Assembly (NCBI GenBank): GCA_024689085.1
Contig: JAILDT010000071.1
Span: forward strand, 1 to 48,049
Reading direction: 5' to 3'
From: Clostridia bacterium
Lineage (GTDB): Bacteria; Bacillota; Clostridia; Peptostreptococcales; Anaerovoracaceae
DNA: 48,049 nt
A model generated the notes under the pieces. That model did no database searches. It saw only the letters and a list, made by a program, of their open reading frames with translations, and had not been told where the DNA came from. This document shows positions 1 to 7,253 of this stretch, one piece after another; positions within the stretch are counted from its first letter, which is position 1; each line of letters begins with the position of its first letter. The position numbers and the translations under genes are program-made.

Positions 1-1529
1 TCGCCTGCGGTAACGTTTGTATTTCTGATGGCGTCGAGCAGTGAAGTCTTACCGTGGTCAACGTGTCCCATAACCGTAACGATCGGGGCGCGCGGCTTCA
101 GGTCTTCTTCCTTGTCCTCAAAGGTCTCGATGCCTTCTTCTTCCAGATATTCTTCTTCCTCGTCTACGCTGCCGATGGCGATGGAAATACCCATCTCGTC
201 GGCCAGCAGCTGAACCGTATCTTCGTCCAGATTCTGGTTCTGGTTCGCCATAACGCCCATCTTCATCAGGGTCATGATGGCCTGTGAAAGGGTCGTCTTC
301 GTCTGCTCAACGAATCCCGCAACGGTGATCGGGCAGTTGATCAGAACGGTGCCGGCTTCCAGTTCCATTTCAGGTTCTTCATGCTCGACCTTCGGCTTGT
401 TCTGGTGCCGCTTCGGTCTGGCCTGCTTCTCCAGGGATGCAGGAATCGATGACGGCTTGCCGCCCTTGCGGCCGCCTCTTTCGAGTCTTGAGAACTTATC
501 TCTCTCTCTTTCCTTATCCTTATCCTTGCCCTTCTTGCTGTGTGTGGAGGTCTTCGCAGCGGCCGGGGCTGAGGACTTGTCTGCAGATGCTGATTTTTTG
601 CGGGAGTCAGCTTTGTCTGAAGATCTGGCAGGTCTCCGGGAGGATTTCGGAGGTTCTTCCTCGCCTCTTTCCTTGCGTGCAGCAGCCTTGCGTGCTGCGG
701 CAGCTTCTTCTTCACGTCTGATGTCTTCAGCTCTCTTGATAATCTTGATTCTGCTTCTCGGTTTTTCTTCCTTCTTCTCTTCTTTTGGCTCTTCCTTAGG
801 CTCTTCCTTGACTTCTGCCTTCGGTTCTTCCTTGGCTGCCTTCTTGGCTTCCTTCTCGGCCGCCTTGGCTGCCTTTTCTGCTGCTTTGGCTTCCGCCTTG
901 GCTGCCTTGGCTTCTTCTGCGGCTGCTTCCGCTTCCGCCTTCGCTGCTTCGGCTTCCTTTCTCGCCGCTTCTGCTGCTTCGGCTGCTGCCTTCGCCGCTT
1001 CTTCCTTGGCTGCTTCAGCCTCCTCGCGGGCTGCTTTTGCCTTGGCTTCTGCCTTTGCCTTCTTTTCCGCTTCTTCCTTGGCGATCCTTTCCTCGAGTTT
1101 CGCTTTTGAGACTCTCGGAGCACCTACCGGAGGCTTTGCCTTGCCGACCGTTTCCTTGGCGACTGCTTTCGCTTTGGCTGCTGCCGCCTGCGCTGCCGTC
1201 GCTGCTGCGGATGCCGGCTTCGTCGCAGGCGTACCAAGACCTGCCGCCTTCTTCGTCTTCTTTTCCGGCAGCTTCAAATTGGCCGCTTTCACGGTCCTCT
1301 TCGGCTCATTCTCCTTCTTGTCAGCGGCGGCCTTCTTCGTGGCAGTTTTTCTCGCCACCTTGGTCTCCGCCTTGCCGCTCCCCTTGGTCAGAGTATTTCT
1401 CACGGCTACAGTATCCATGTCCGACATGTCGTCGCTGGTCTTCGTTACCGGCACGCCCATGGCGACCGCCTTCTCCAGCACCTCTTTGCCGGTCATGTTC
1501 AGTTCCTTTGCTAATTCCGTTATCTTCAT
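1..1529 (-). CDS. infB: Translation initiation factor IF-2 (5' part; C-terminus beyond window)
   Basis: IF-2 is the GTPase that places initiator tRNA on the 30S subunit and promotes subunit joining. The minus-strand frame is open from the ATG at 1529 to the window edge (about 509 codons), so the ORF track did not list it. The start is [17 protein letters not shown], the usual IF2 N-terminal helical module, with an AGGAGG just upstream. A very long Ala/Lys/Glu-rich low-complexity stretch (roughly residues 135-270) follows, then a basic Ser/Arg/Lys linker. Near the 3' limit the IF2_N-like segment ([13 protein letters not shown]) is followed by the G1 motif [14 protein letters not shown]. The rest of the G domain and the C-terminal domains lie outside. 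It is the last visible gene of the rimP-nusA-ylxR-ylxQ-infB block, about 20 bp after ylxQ. Confidence 0.97.
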   Translation of the reverse strand, partial: MKITELAKELNMTGKEVLEKAVAMGVPVTKTSDDMSDMDTVAVRNTLTKGSGKAETKVARKTATKKAAADKKENEPKRTVKAANLKLPEKKTKKAAGLGTPATKPASAAATAAQAAAAKAKAVAKETVGKAKPPVGAPRVSKAKLEERIAKEEAEKKAKAEAKAKAAREEAEAAKEEAAKAAAEAAEAARKEAEAAKAEAEAAAEEAKAAKAEAKAAEKAAKAAEKEAKKAAKEEPKAEVKEEPKEEPKEEKKEEKPRSRIKIIKRAEDIRREEEAAAARKAAARKERGEEEPPKSSRRPARSSDKADSRKKSASADKSSAPAAAKTSTHSKKGKDKDKERERDKFSRLERGGRKGGKPSSIPASLEKQARPKRHQNKPKVEHEEPEMELEAGTVLINCPITVAGFVEQTKTTLSQAIMTLMKMGVMANQNQNLDEDTVQLLADEMGISIAIGSVDEEEEYLEEEGIETFEDKEEDLKPRAPIVTVMGHVDHGKTSLLDAIRNTNVTAG

Positions 1530-1548
1530 ACGCACATCCTCCTTTATG

Positions 1549-1869
1549 CTATGATTTCTGTTCGCCGGATTCTCCCAGTTCCCTGAGAATACTCTCGGCA
1601 AAACCCTTGTCCAACACCGCGAACACGCTTCTCCCGCTTTCTCCCGCAATGTGGGAGAGCTCGTCGATGGTGCCGAACTGTATATAAGGAACGCCTTTCT
1701 TCCTTATCTCCTTCATAATCTTCTTCTCGCTGCCCGCCGAGATGTCTTCGGCCAGGATCACGAGCTTCGCCTTGCCCTTTCCGATGGCAAAGCTGCATGT
1801 ATTCACCCCGGAAACCAGGTTTCCGGACTTTTTCGCAAACCCCATCAGGCTCATGGCTTTACTCTGCAT
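1549..1869 (-). CDS. ylxQ: YlxQ-like ribosomal protein L7Ae family RNA-binding protein
   Basis: A 106-residue protein of the L7Ae/L30e family, which binds kink-turn RNA; the precise role of YlxQ is not settled. The start region [21 protein letters not shown] carries the typical opening helix ([12 protein letters not shown]), followed by the central [13 protein letters not shown] segment expected for the fold. The ORF track begins further upstream, but that extension is out-of-frame ylxR sequence. I chose the ATG at 1869 because GGAAAGG lies about 9 nt before it; ATG 1854 is an alternative. It overlaps the end of ylxR by 11 bp, suggesting translational coupling, and sits between ylxR and infB as in other Bacillota. 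Confidence 0.9.
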   Translation of the reverse strand: MQSKAMSLMGFAKKSGNLVSGVNTCSFAIGKGKAKLVILAEDISAGSEKKIMKEIRKKGVPYIQFGTIDELSHIAGESGRSVFAVLDKGFAESILRELGESGEQKS

Positions 1870-2137
1870 GATCGACCAGCCTTTCCAATTCCTCGGTGAC
1901 CTTCGCGATCTGCTCTCTGCCCGGGTCGACCCGCAGACTCCGTGCAAAAGCACCCTTCTTCGCTGCTTTTGCGATGCAGTCCCTGTTTTTGCAGATGTAC
2001 ACGCCGCGGCCCTTGGCTTTGCCTGTGGTGTCGACGGCCAGTTCGCCTTCGTACCACGTGACCCTTATGAGTTCCTCTTTTTCTTTTGACTCCATGCAGC
2101 CGATGCACCGGCGCATGGGTTTGGTTCTATTCTTCAT
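1859..2137 (-). CDS. ylxR: YlxR (RnpM/DUF448) RNA-binding protein
   Basis: A 92-residue member of the YlxR/DUF448 family, a small basic RNA-binding protein encoded between nusA and infB and recently linked to RNase P modulation in Bacillota. The diagnostic RRCIGCMESK near residues 8-17 and GRGVYICKN with a nearby CIAKAAKK segment are visible. The ORF-track start at 2329 runs through nusA; the real ATG at 2137 overlaps the nusA stop by 11 bp. Two GCAAAAGC octamers in opposite orientation lie 13 bp apart inside this gene and encode IAKAAK and GAFARS. Confidence 0.93.
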   Translation of the reverse strand: MKNRTKPMRRCIGCMESKEKEELIRVTWYEGELAVDTTGKAKGRGVYICKNRDCIAKAAKKGAFARSLRVDPGREQIAKVTEELERLVDHAE

Positions 2138-3218
2138 CTTCGTACTCTTCGTCTGCGTACTCGCCGAATTTCTCTGGATCCTCGTCGCCGAAGTACTGTG
2201 AGTGGCTCTTGATGTCGATCTTCCATCCGCACAGTCTGGCCGCCAGTCTGACGTTCTGGCCTTCCTTGCCGATGGCCAGGGACAGCTGGTAATCCGGAAC
2301 GACCGCGATGGCGGATTTCTCTTCCTCATCGATGGCGACGGCTTCGACCTTGGCCGGGCTAAGCACGTTGCTGATCAGGATGGCCGGATCCTCGTCCCAT
2401 GTGGTGATGTCGATCTTCTCGCCCCAGAGCTCATCCACGATGTTTCTGACTCTGTTGCCGTTCTGACCTACGCATGCGCCGACCGGATCGATGTCTTCGT
2501 CTTCTGTGTAAACGGCGATCTTGGTTCTGGAACCCGCTTCTCTGGCGATGCTCTTGATCACAACGTCGCCGTCCTCGATCTCAGGCACTTCCAGCTCAAA
2601 GAGCTTCTCCACGAATCCAGGATGGGTCCTGCTGAGGAAAATCTGCGGTCCCTTGTTGCTCTTTCTGACGTCCATGATGTAGGCTTTGATTCTGTCGTTG
2701 ACTCTGTATCTCTCGCCTGCAGCTCTCTCGCCGGCCACCAGGATGCCCTCGGTGTTGCCGATGTTGACGAAGATGGTCTCATTGCTGATTCTCTGCACGA
2801 CGCCCGTGACCAGCTCGCCCTGCTTCTTGATGTAGTTGTCGTAGACCATGCCGCGCTCGGCCTCTCTGAGTCTCTGTACGACGACCTGCTTGGCAGTCTG
2901 CGCCGCGATTCTGCCGAAATCCTTCGGTGTGACCTGATACTCGACGATGTCGTCCACCTGGTATCTCGGGTCGATCTCCTGGGCTTCTTCGAGAGAGATC
3001 TGGGTCGCGTCATCTTCGACTTCCTCCACCACGTCCTTCTGCATGAGTACTTCAACGTCGCCCGTCTCTTCATTCATCTCGGCGCGGACGTTGGCAGCGG
3101 TGCCGTAGTTCTTCTTGTACGCGGAAACCAGGGCTGACTCGATAGCCTCCATGATCACGTCCTTCGTGATGCCCTTTTCCTTCACCAGATCATTGATTGC
3201 GTCCATAAAATCACTCAT
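2127..3218 (-). CDS. nusA: Transcription termination/antitermination protein NusA
   Basis: NusA binds RNA polymerase and nascent RNA and controls pausing, termination and antitermination. The 363-residue length fits Bacillota NusA, which lacks the C-terminal repeats of Proteobacteria. Domain order seen: N-terminal polymerase-binding domain (about 1-125, with FGRIAAQTAKQVV), S1 domain (about 130-200), KH1 (about 225-300, including DPVGACVGQNGNRV) and KH2 (about 300-345, with LAIGKEGQNVRLAARL). It ends in an acidic tail (YADEEYEDEE). The ATG at 3218 has a GAGGAAAAG-type ribosome site. Its stop overlaps ylxR; rimP lies 51 bp upstream. Confidence 0.98.
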   Translation of the reverse strand: MSDFMDAINDLVKEKGITKDVIMEAIESALVSAYKKNYGTAANVRAEMNEETGDVEVLMQKDVVEEVEDDATQISLEEAQEIDPRYQVDDIVEYQVTPKDFGRIAAQTAKQVVVQRLREAERGMVYDNYIKKQGELVTGVVQRISNETIFVNIGNTEGILVAGERAAGERYRVNDRIKAYIMDVRKSNKGPQIFLSRTHPGFVEKLFELEVPEIEDGDVVIKSIAREAGSRTKIAVYTEDEDIDPVGACVGQNGNRVRNIVDELWGEKIDITTWDEDPAILISNVLSPAKVEAVAIDEEEKSAIAVVPDYQLSLAIGKEGQNVRLAARLCGWKIDIKSHSQYFGDEDPEKFGEYADEEYEDEE

Positions 3219-3269
3219 TTTCTTTTCCTCATATCTTTTATATTTTCAATAGGTTTAACTATGTTTGAA

Positions 3270-3761
3270 CTAGAATATAACGGCCAGTTTGGCTTTCGCG
3301 ATGTCGGCCAGGGTGAGTTCGCAGGTTTTGCCGTCCACCGTCACCGTGACGGCGCCGCTCTCCTTGTCGAAGTTCTCCAGCACGCCCTGCAGGTTCTTCA
3401 CGCCGTCCATGGCTTTGTAGAGCCTGATCTCCACCTCTTCACCGACGTAGCGCTCATAGTGCTCCGGCCTGATCAGCGGCCGGTCCATACCCGGCGAGCT
3501 GACTTCCAGATAGTAGTTCTGCTCGATCGGGTCCGCTTCATCCAGCTTCTCGCTCAGGAACCGGCTGACCTTCTCGCAGTCCTCTGTGCTGACGTACTGC
3601 GGCTCTTCCTGGTCTGCCGCCTGGACCTTGTCAATGTAAACCCGCAGGAACCAGTCCCGACCCTCCTTGACGAACTCCGTGTTGTACAGTTCGTAGCCAT
3701 TCTCCGCCAGGAAGTCTCCCGACAGTTCCGCTACCACGTCTGTGATCTTCTTCTTAGCCAT
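3270..3761 (-). CDS. rimP: Ribosome maturation factor RimP
   Basis: RimP assists 30S subunit maturation. The 163-residue protein begins MAKKKITDVVAEL and contains the conserved YLEVSSPGMDRPL motif near residue 87, followed by the C-terminal SH3-like half (VEIRLYKAMDGVKNLQGVL). The ORF-track start at 3845 reads through the upstream leader; ATG 3761 matches the family start, although its ribosome site (GAAAAAGAAG) is weak. A strong 9-bp hairpin lies about 24-45 nt upstream. Rim P precedes nusA as in most Bacillota. Confidence 0.95.
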   Translation of the reverse strand: MAKKKITDVVAELSGDFLAENGYELYNTEFVKEGRDWFLRVYIDKVQAADQEEPQYVSTEDCEKVSRFLSEKLDEADPIEQNYYLEVSSPGMDRPLIRPEHYERYVGEEVEIRLYKAMDGVKNLQGVLENFDKESGAVTVTVDGKTCELTLADIAKAKLAVIF

Positions 3762-3784
3762 AATTGCTTCTTTTTCAATAAAGA

Positions 3785-3806
3785 GGAGTGGGCCGTTGCC
3801 CACTCC
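3785..3806 (-). promoter_or_regulatory. Leader hairpin upstream of rimP
   Basis: On the minus strand, GGAGTGGGC, the loop AACG and GCCCACTCC form a perfect 9-bp stem between the LOG-family gene and rimP. It is followed by CTCTTTATTG rather than a run of T, so it is a poor intrinsic terminator. I recall similar GAGTGGG/CCCACTC hairpins ahead of rimP-nusA in other Bacillota, which suggests a conserved leader, an attenuator or an RNA-processing site. That comparison is from memory. Confidence 0.6.
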
Positions 3807-3816
3807 AAGTAATAAC

Positions 3817-4416
3817 TTATCCTTTAACCTTGCTAACAATAACATATAACTGCAGAGAATGCAAGGGGTTACGGTTTTTCGGCGATTTGCCCAGAATCTC
3901 CCGGATTTCGCCGATGCTGTCGGCGAAGTGGATGCCCTGCTGGCGTTCCGCGGTGGACAGGCCCTCCCCGATCATCCGCCTGAGCTGCTCCCGCAGGGGT
4001 TCGTAGAAGCCCTTGTGGTTGTAGAGGATGCACGGGGCGTCGAGCAGGCCCAGGGAAACAGCGGACATGATCTCCGCGATCTCCTCCAGGGTGCCGGTGC
4101 CGCCCGGCAGGGCGATGAAGGCGTCCCCCAGCTCAATCATCTTGGCTTTGCGCGCGGACATGTCCGGGGTGACGATGAGTTCAGTCAGGTCGTCATACTG
4201 CAGGACCTTGTCGACCAGAAACTGGGGCTCCACGCCGATGGCTTTGCCGCCGGCTGTGATGACGCTCTCCGCCAGCACGCCCATGAGGCCGATCTTCGAA
4301 CCGCCGTAAACCAGCGTGTTGCCGCTCTCGCCGATCCAGGTGCCCAGCTCGCGCACGGCGTCCGTCAGCGCATCGTCGCTGCCTTTGTATGATCCTAAGT
4401 AGACTGTGATGTTCAT
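3817..4416 (-). CDS. LOG-family (TIGR00730) Rossmann-fold nucleotide hydrolase
   Basis: A 199-residue protein of the LOG family, often misnamed lysine decarboxylase. Characterised members cleave ribose-5-phosphate from cytokinin-type or other nucleoside monophosphates. Visible signatures are VYGGSKIGLMGVLAES near residues 38-53 and the catalytic PGGTGTLEE near residue 107. The first third of the long ORF-track entry is out-of-frame; the true ATG at 4416 overlaps the stop of the VWA gene in an ATGA arrangement, implying coupling. It closes a three-gene cassette inserted between polC and rimP. Substrate unknown. Confidence 0.85.
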   Translation of the reverse strand: MNITVYLGSYKGSDDALTDAVRELGTWIGESGNTLVYGGSKIGLMGVLAESVITAGGKAIGVEPQFLVDKVLQYDDLTELIVTPDMSARKAKMIELGDAFIALPGGTGTLEEIAEIMSAVSLGLLDAPCILYNHKGFYEPLREQLRRMIGEGLSTAERQQGIHFADSIGEIREILGKSPKNRNPLHSLQLYVIVSKVKG

Positions 4417-5558
4417 GGTAACCTCAGTTTCTTCATCTGCTCTTCTGTAATATGGATCACCTTCCCGAGTCCCGGGTCGATCTCCTCGTCGCCGTAGACC
4501 AGCCAGACGGCGTCGATCGGTTCCTCCGGCATCGGGGCGCATCCGTCCGTGAAGATGATCTTGTTGTCGCAGCGCAGGGAAAAGGCGCGCGTCGCTACGT
4601 TGAAGTCGGTGCCGCCTCCGCCCATAAAGACCATCTTGTCGATGTCCTCTTCGGTCCGGATCTCCTGAAATCCGTAGAACATCGTATCGAAACAGCCCGC
4701 CCTGAGACGGGAGAACTGCAGGATGTTTTTGCATTCTCTCAGGAAGTTCCGGAGCAGGTTGTCGTCGACGGATGAGCTGGTGTCGAGGACGATCTCTGTT
4801 TCCGGCATCGGCCAGGTTTCCAGCACAGGCCGCACGATGCCGTCTTCGATCTGCGGATGGATGAGGGACCAGTCCACGCCGTAGTTAATGGTATCCCGGA
4901 GGATCAGCCGCCAGTCGAGAATCGGCTTCCCGTGGCCGATCTGTGCGATGGGCCGCTCGTTCCTGCCGATGGCGGTGCCGGCCTGCTTGCCGTCCCGCGG
5001 CGTAAAGATCTCGATTTCCTCCAGCTCCTCCTCATCCCAGAGGCTGTGGTCATCGTCCATGACTTCGTCGGCCGGGATGATCTGGTCGCCTTCCTCCAGT
5101 TCCGTTTCCTCATCGGACACCGTTTCCGTGCCTTCCAGCATCCCCTCGCTCAGCTCGATATCCAGCTTTTGCGCCATCAGAAGGTCGTAGTAAGCGTCGG
5201 CGTCGTAGTCGATGGCTTCCGGGTAGTCGATGCCACCCTGGATGATTTTCATGCCGTCGCGCTTGAGCAGCTGGTTGATCACCGCATCCGTGGCCTCCCG
5301 CCAGACGACCGGGTCCTTGCCCTGGCCCCGGCGGATGTGATCGAAGGCGATGTGGCAGATCTCATGGGTCAGCAGAAAGGTCCGTTCCTCCTCGGTGAGT
5401 CCTTCCACGTAGGCAGGATTGTAGTAGATGGTCCTGCCGTTGCTGCCCATGGTGCGGACGCGCGCCGTCTCCACGTATTCCACGCTCGCTGCCAGACTGC
5501 CAAAAAAAGGGTATCTGGCGAGCATGCTTTTTTTCGCTGCCTCCATACCCTTTTTCAT
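4413..5558 (-). CDS. VWA-like / DUF2201-type putative metallopeptidase
   Basis: A 381-residue protein resembling DUF2201 proteins. The N-terminal half has a zinc-peptidase-like helix, LLTHEICHIAFDH, near residues 62-74. An acidic linker (about 135-190) follows, and the C-terminal half is a von Willebrand A-like domain with a MIDAS-type LDTSSSVDDNLL motif near residue 260 and a GGGGTDF motif near 315. Such proteins pair with MoxR-type AAA ATPases, and here the ATPase is directly upstream, coupled through TAATG. ATG 5558 has a better-spaced AAGGAA than ATG 5564. The pair may act as a chaperone or assembly module; the client is unknown. Confidence 0.85.
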   Translation of the reverse strand: MKKGMEAAKKSMLARYPFFGSLAASVEYVETARVRTMGSNGRTIYYNPAYVEGLTEEERTFLLTHEICHIAFDHIRRGQGKDPVVWREATDAVINQLLKRDGMKIIQGGIDYPEAIDYDADAYYDLLMAQKLDIELSEGMLEGTETVSDEETELEEGDQIIPADEVMDDDHSLWDEEELEEIEIFTPRDGKQAGTAIGRNERPIAQIGHGKPILDWRLILRDTINYGVDWSLIHPQIEDGIVRPVLETWPMPETEIVLDTSSSVDDNLLRNFLRECKNILQFSRLRAGCFDTMFYGFQEIRTEEDIDKMVFMGGGGTDFNVATRAFSLRCDNKIIFTDGCAPMPEEPIDAVWLVYGDEEIDPGLGKVIHITEEQMKKLRLP

Positions 5559-7240
5559 TACCATTCCTTTGCGCCCTGTCCGCGCATGGCGTCGAAGACT
5601 GCCAGGAACTCCGGCCCCAGCTTCCGTGCAAAAGCAACCGCCTCGGCTTCATGCTCTCTGTCGACCTGCGAAAGGCCGATCACGGTGGCGTAGCGCTCCG
5701 CCGTATCCAGTTCTTCGATCTCTTTCTCTGTATAATCGCCGGCGAGGACCCGCTCCAGGGTGATGACCGGCTTGCTGCAGAACTGCACGAATTCCTCCGT
5801 GATCTCTTCTCCGATCAGGGACCGCAGCATCTCCGGGGTGCCCGTTGCGTAGAGCATTTTCGAGGCCATCTCCCATTTTCTCGGGTCGGCGTTCGGCTTC
5901 TCGCCGTCGTAGGTGCTGCGCAATGTCTCCCCCCGCTTGTATGCGATGAAGGAGTAGATCGCCGGGTGAATATCGAACTCCCGGGCCCATGCGAGCCACT
6001 TGTCCGTCGTCGTGTTGATATACACGTGGGCGAACCGGTTGAAGAACGGCGCCGCCAGCTGGTTCGCGGCCAGAGAATCCTGCATGTCGTTGCCGGCCGC
6101 CACGACGCGTGCGTTCGGCGGCAGCTTCCACAGGCCGTTGACTTCCTTGTCCAGCACGATGTTGAAGGCCATGCCCTGGATGCTCGGCAGCGCGTTGTTG
6201 ATCTCATCGAAGAAGACCACGTGCAGCTTGTCCGGTTCCGCCTCGCACTTGGCGACCACCTTCTTGTACCAGGTTGGCGGCAGGTCGATCATCTCGCCCG
6301 TCGCCTGGTTGTAGACGCTCCTGCCATTCAGGCTGTCCGGCGTGGCGTTGCGCAGATAGATGATCTCGCAGGTCGGATCGATCTGACGGATGCGCGCGCT
6401 CTTGCCTTCCGAGGACGGTCCGTGCAGGAACACGGCGATGTCGCTTTTGATGGCGCCCCGGATAATATCTTCTTCGCTGACCTGCTTGAAGGTCAGGTCG
6501 TACGGATTTCTTCTCGCTTCGGCGCGTTTGATGTACGCGTCGTATTCGGCCTGCTCCTCCGCCGTCCTCTCGCGCAAAACACTCGGCACGATGTCTCTGG
6601 CGAAACTGCCGTTCAAAAAACGACAGACCTCTGTCTGGCTGAAGTCCCCTTCGTAATGGTTGTCCAGACAGTACTCCTTCACGTAGGACACGATGCGTTT
6701 GCTGATTGCCAGGCCGGCGTCCTCATCGTAATACCACTGCAGCGGCGCGACTTCGAACCACCTGGCCCGCTCCTCGCCCTCCTGCATGCGCACGTACTTG
6801 ATTCCTTTGTATTCGAATTCCTCATCGCCGTCCAGGTAGGTCTTGCCGGTTTTGCGCAGCATGCCCAGTTTGTATTCGTCTTCCAGGAAGCGGCCGATCA
6901 TCTTCTCCGCCAGGGCCTGGGGGTACTCGCCGTACTCCACCAGCCAGCAGCCGCTCATGTCTTTGACCGGTCTGTCGGAGATCTGGCTCACGTCCCCGCA
7001 TGCAAAAGCAGGACGCACGCCGCCGCCCGCGTTGGCGTATCCGACTGCGTGCTCGCCGTCCTCCTTGACGATGCAGACGTCGCCATAGCCCGCCGCGGAG
7101 GACAGCCACCAACTGCCGTTTCCTCCCAGGGCCGCCGCGAAGTCCGTCTCGGGACACCTGCTCCCGGTCTTTCTGATCACGTCCAGCCGCTGGTCGCCAA
7201 AAGCCTGTTCAACGGATAACAGTATGAAATTCACGTTCAT
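5558..7240 (-). CDS. MoxR-like AAA ATPase with DUF6273-like N-terminal region
   Basis: A 560-residue AAA+ ATPase. Walker A is GPSSEGKS near residue 273 and Walker B is VVFFDEIN near residue 343, followed by a sensor-1-like VVAAGN and an arginine-finger region, as in MoxR/CbbQ-type ATPases. The N-terminal 240 residues are unusual. SWWLSSAAGYGD ... GGGVRPAFACGD resembles the C-terminal half of DUF6273 domains, and FEVAPLQWYYD ... EVCRFLNGSFARDI resembles the N-terminal half, in swapped order. ATG 7240 has AGAGGAAAG upstream; the long ORF-track extension is spurious. It lies 13 bp after polC and is coupled to the VWA gene. Fusion and function are inferred. Confidence 0.85.
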   Translation of the reverse strand: MNVNFILLSVEQAFGDQRLDVIRKTGSRCPETDFAAALGGNGSWWLSSAAGYGDVCIVKEDGEHAVGYANAGGGVRPAFACGDVSQISDRPVKDMSGCWLVEYGEYPQALAEKMIGRFLEDEYKLGMLRKTGKTYLDGDEEFEYKGIKYVRMQEGEERARWFEVAPLQWYYDEDAGLAISKRIVSYVKEYCLDNHYEGDFSQTEVCRFLNGSFARDIVPSVLRERTAEEQAEYDAYIKRAEARRNPYDLTFKQVSEEDIIRGAIKSDIAVFLHGPSSEGKSARIRQIDPTCEIIYLRNATPDSLNGRSVYNQATGEMIDLPPTWYKKVVAKCEAEPDKLHVVFFDEINNALPSIQGMAFNIVLDKEVNGLWKLPPNARVVAAGNDMQDSLAANQLAAPFFNRFAHVYINTTTDKWLAWAREFDIHPAIYSFIAYKRGETLRSTYDGEKPNADPRKWEMASKMLYATGTPEMLRSLIGEEITEEFVQFCSKPVITLERVLAGDYTEKEIEELDTAERYATVIGLSQVDREHEAEAVAFARKLGPEFLAVFDAMRGQGAKEW

Positions 7241-7253
7241 GGTTCTTTCCTCT

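Noticed and set aside
274-1554. Long plus-strand Ser/Ala/Phe-rich ORF
   Set aside because: It is the complement of the infB N-terminal Ala/Lys/Glu repeat; the minus strand gives a clean IF2 with ribosome site and GHVDHGKT.
5651-7219. 522-codon plus-strand ORF opposite the AAA ATPase
   Set aside because: Shadow of a gene with Walker A and B motifs on the minus strand; no recognisable protein features.
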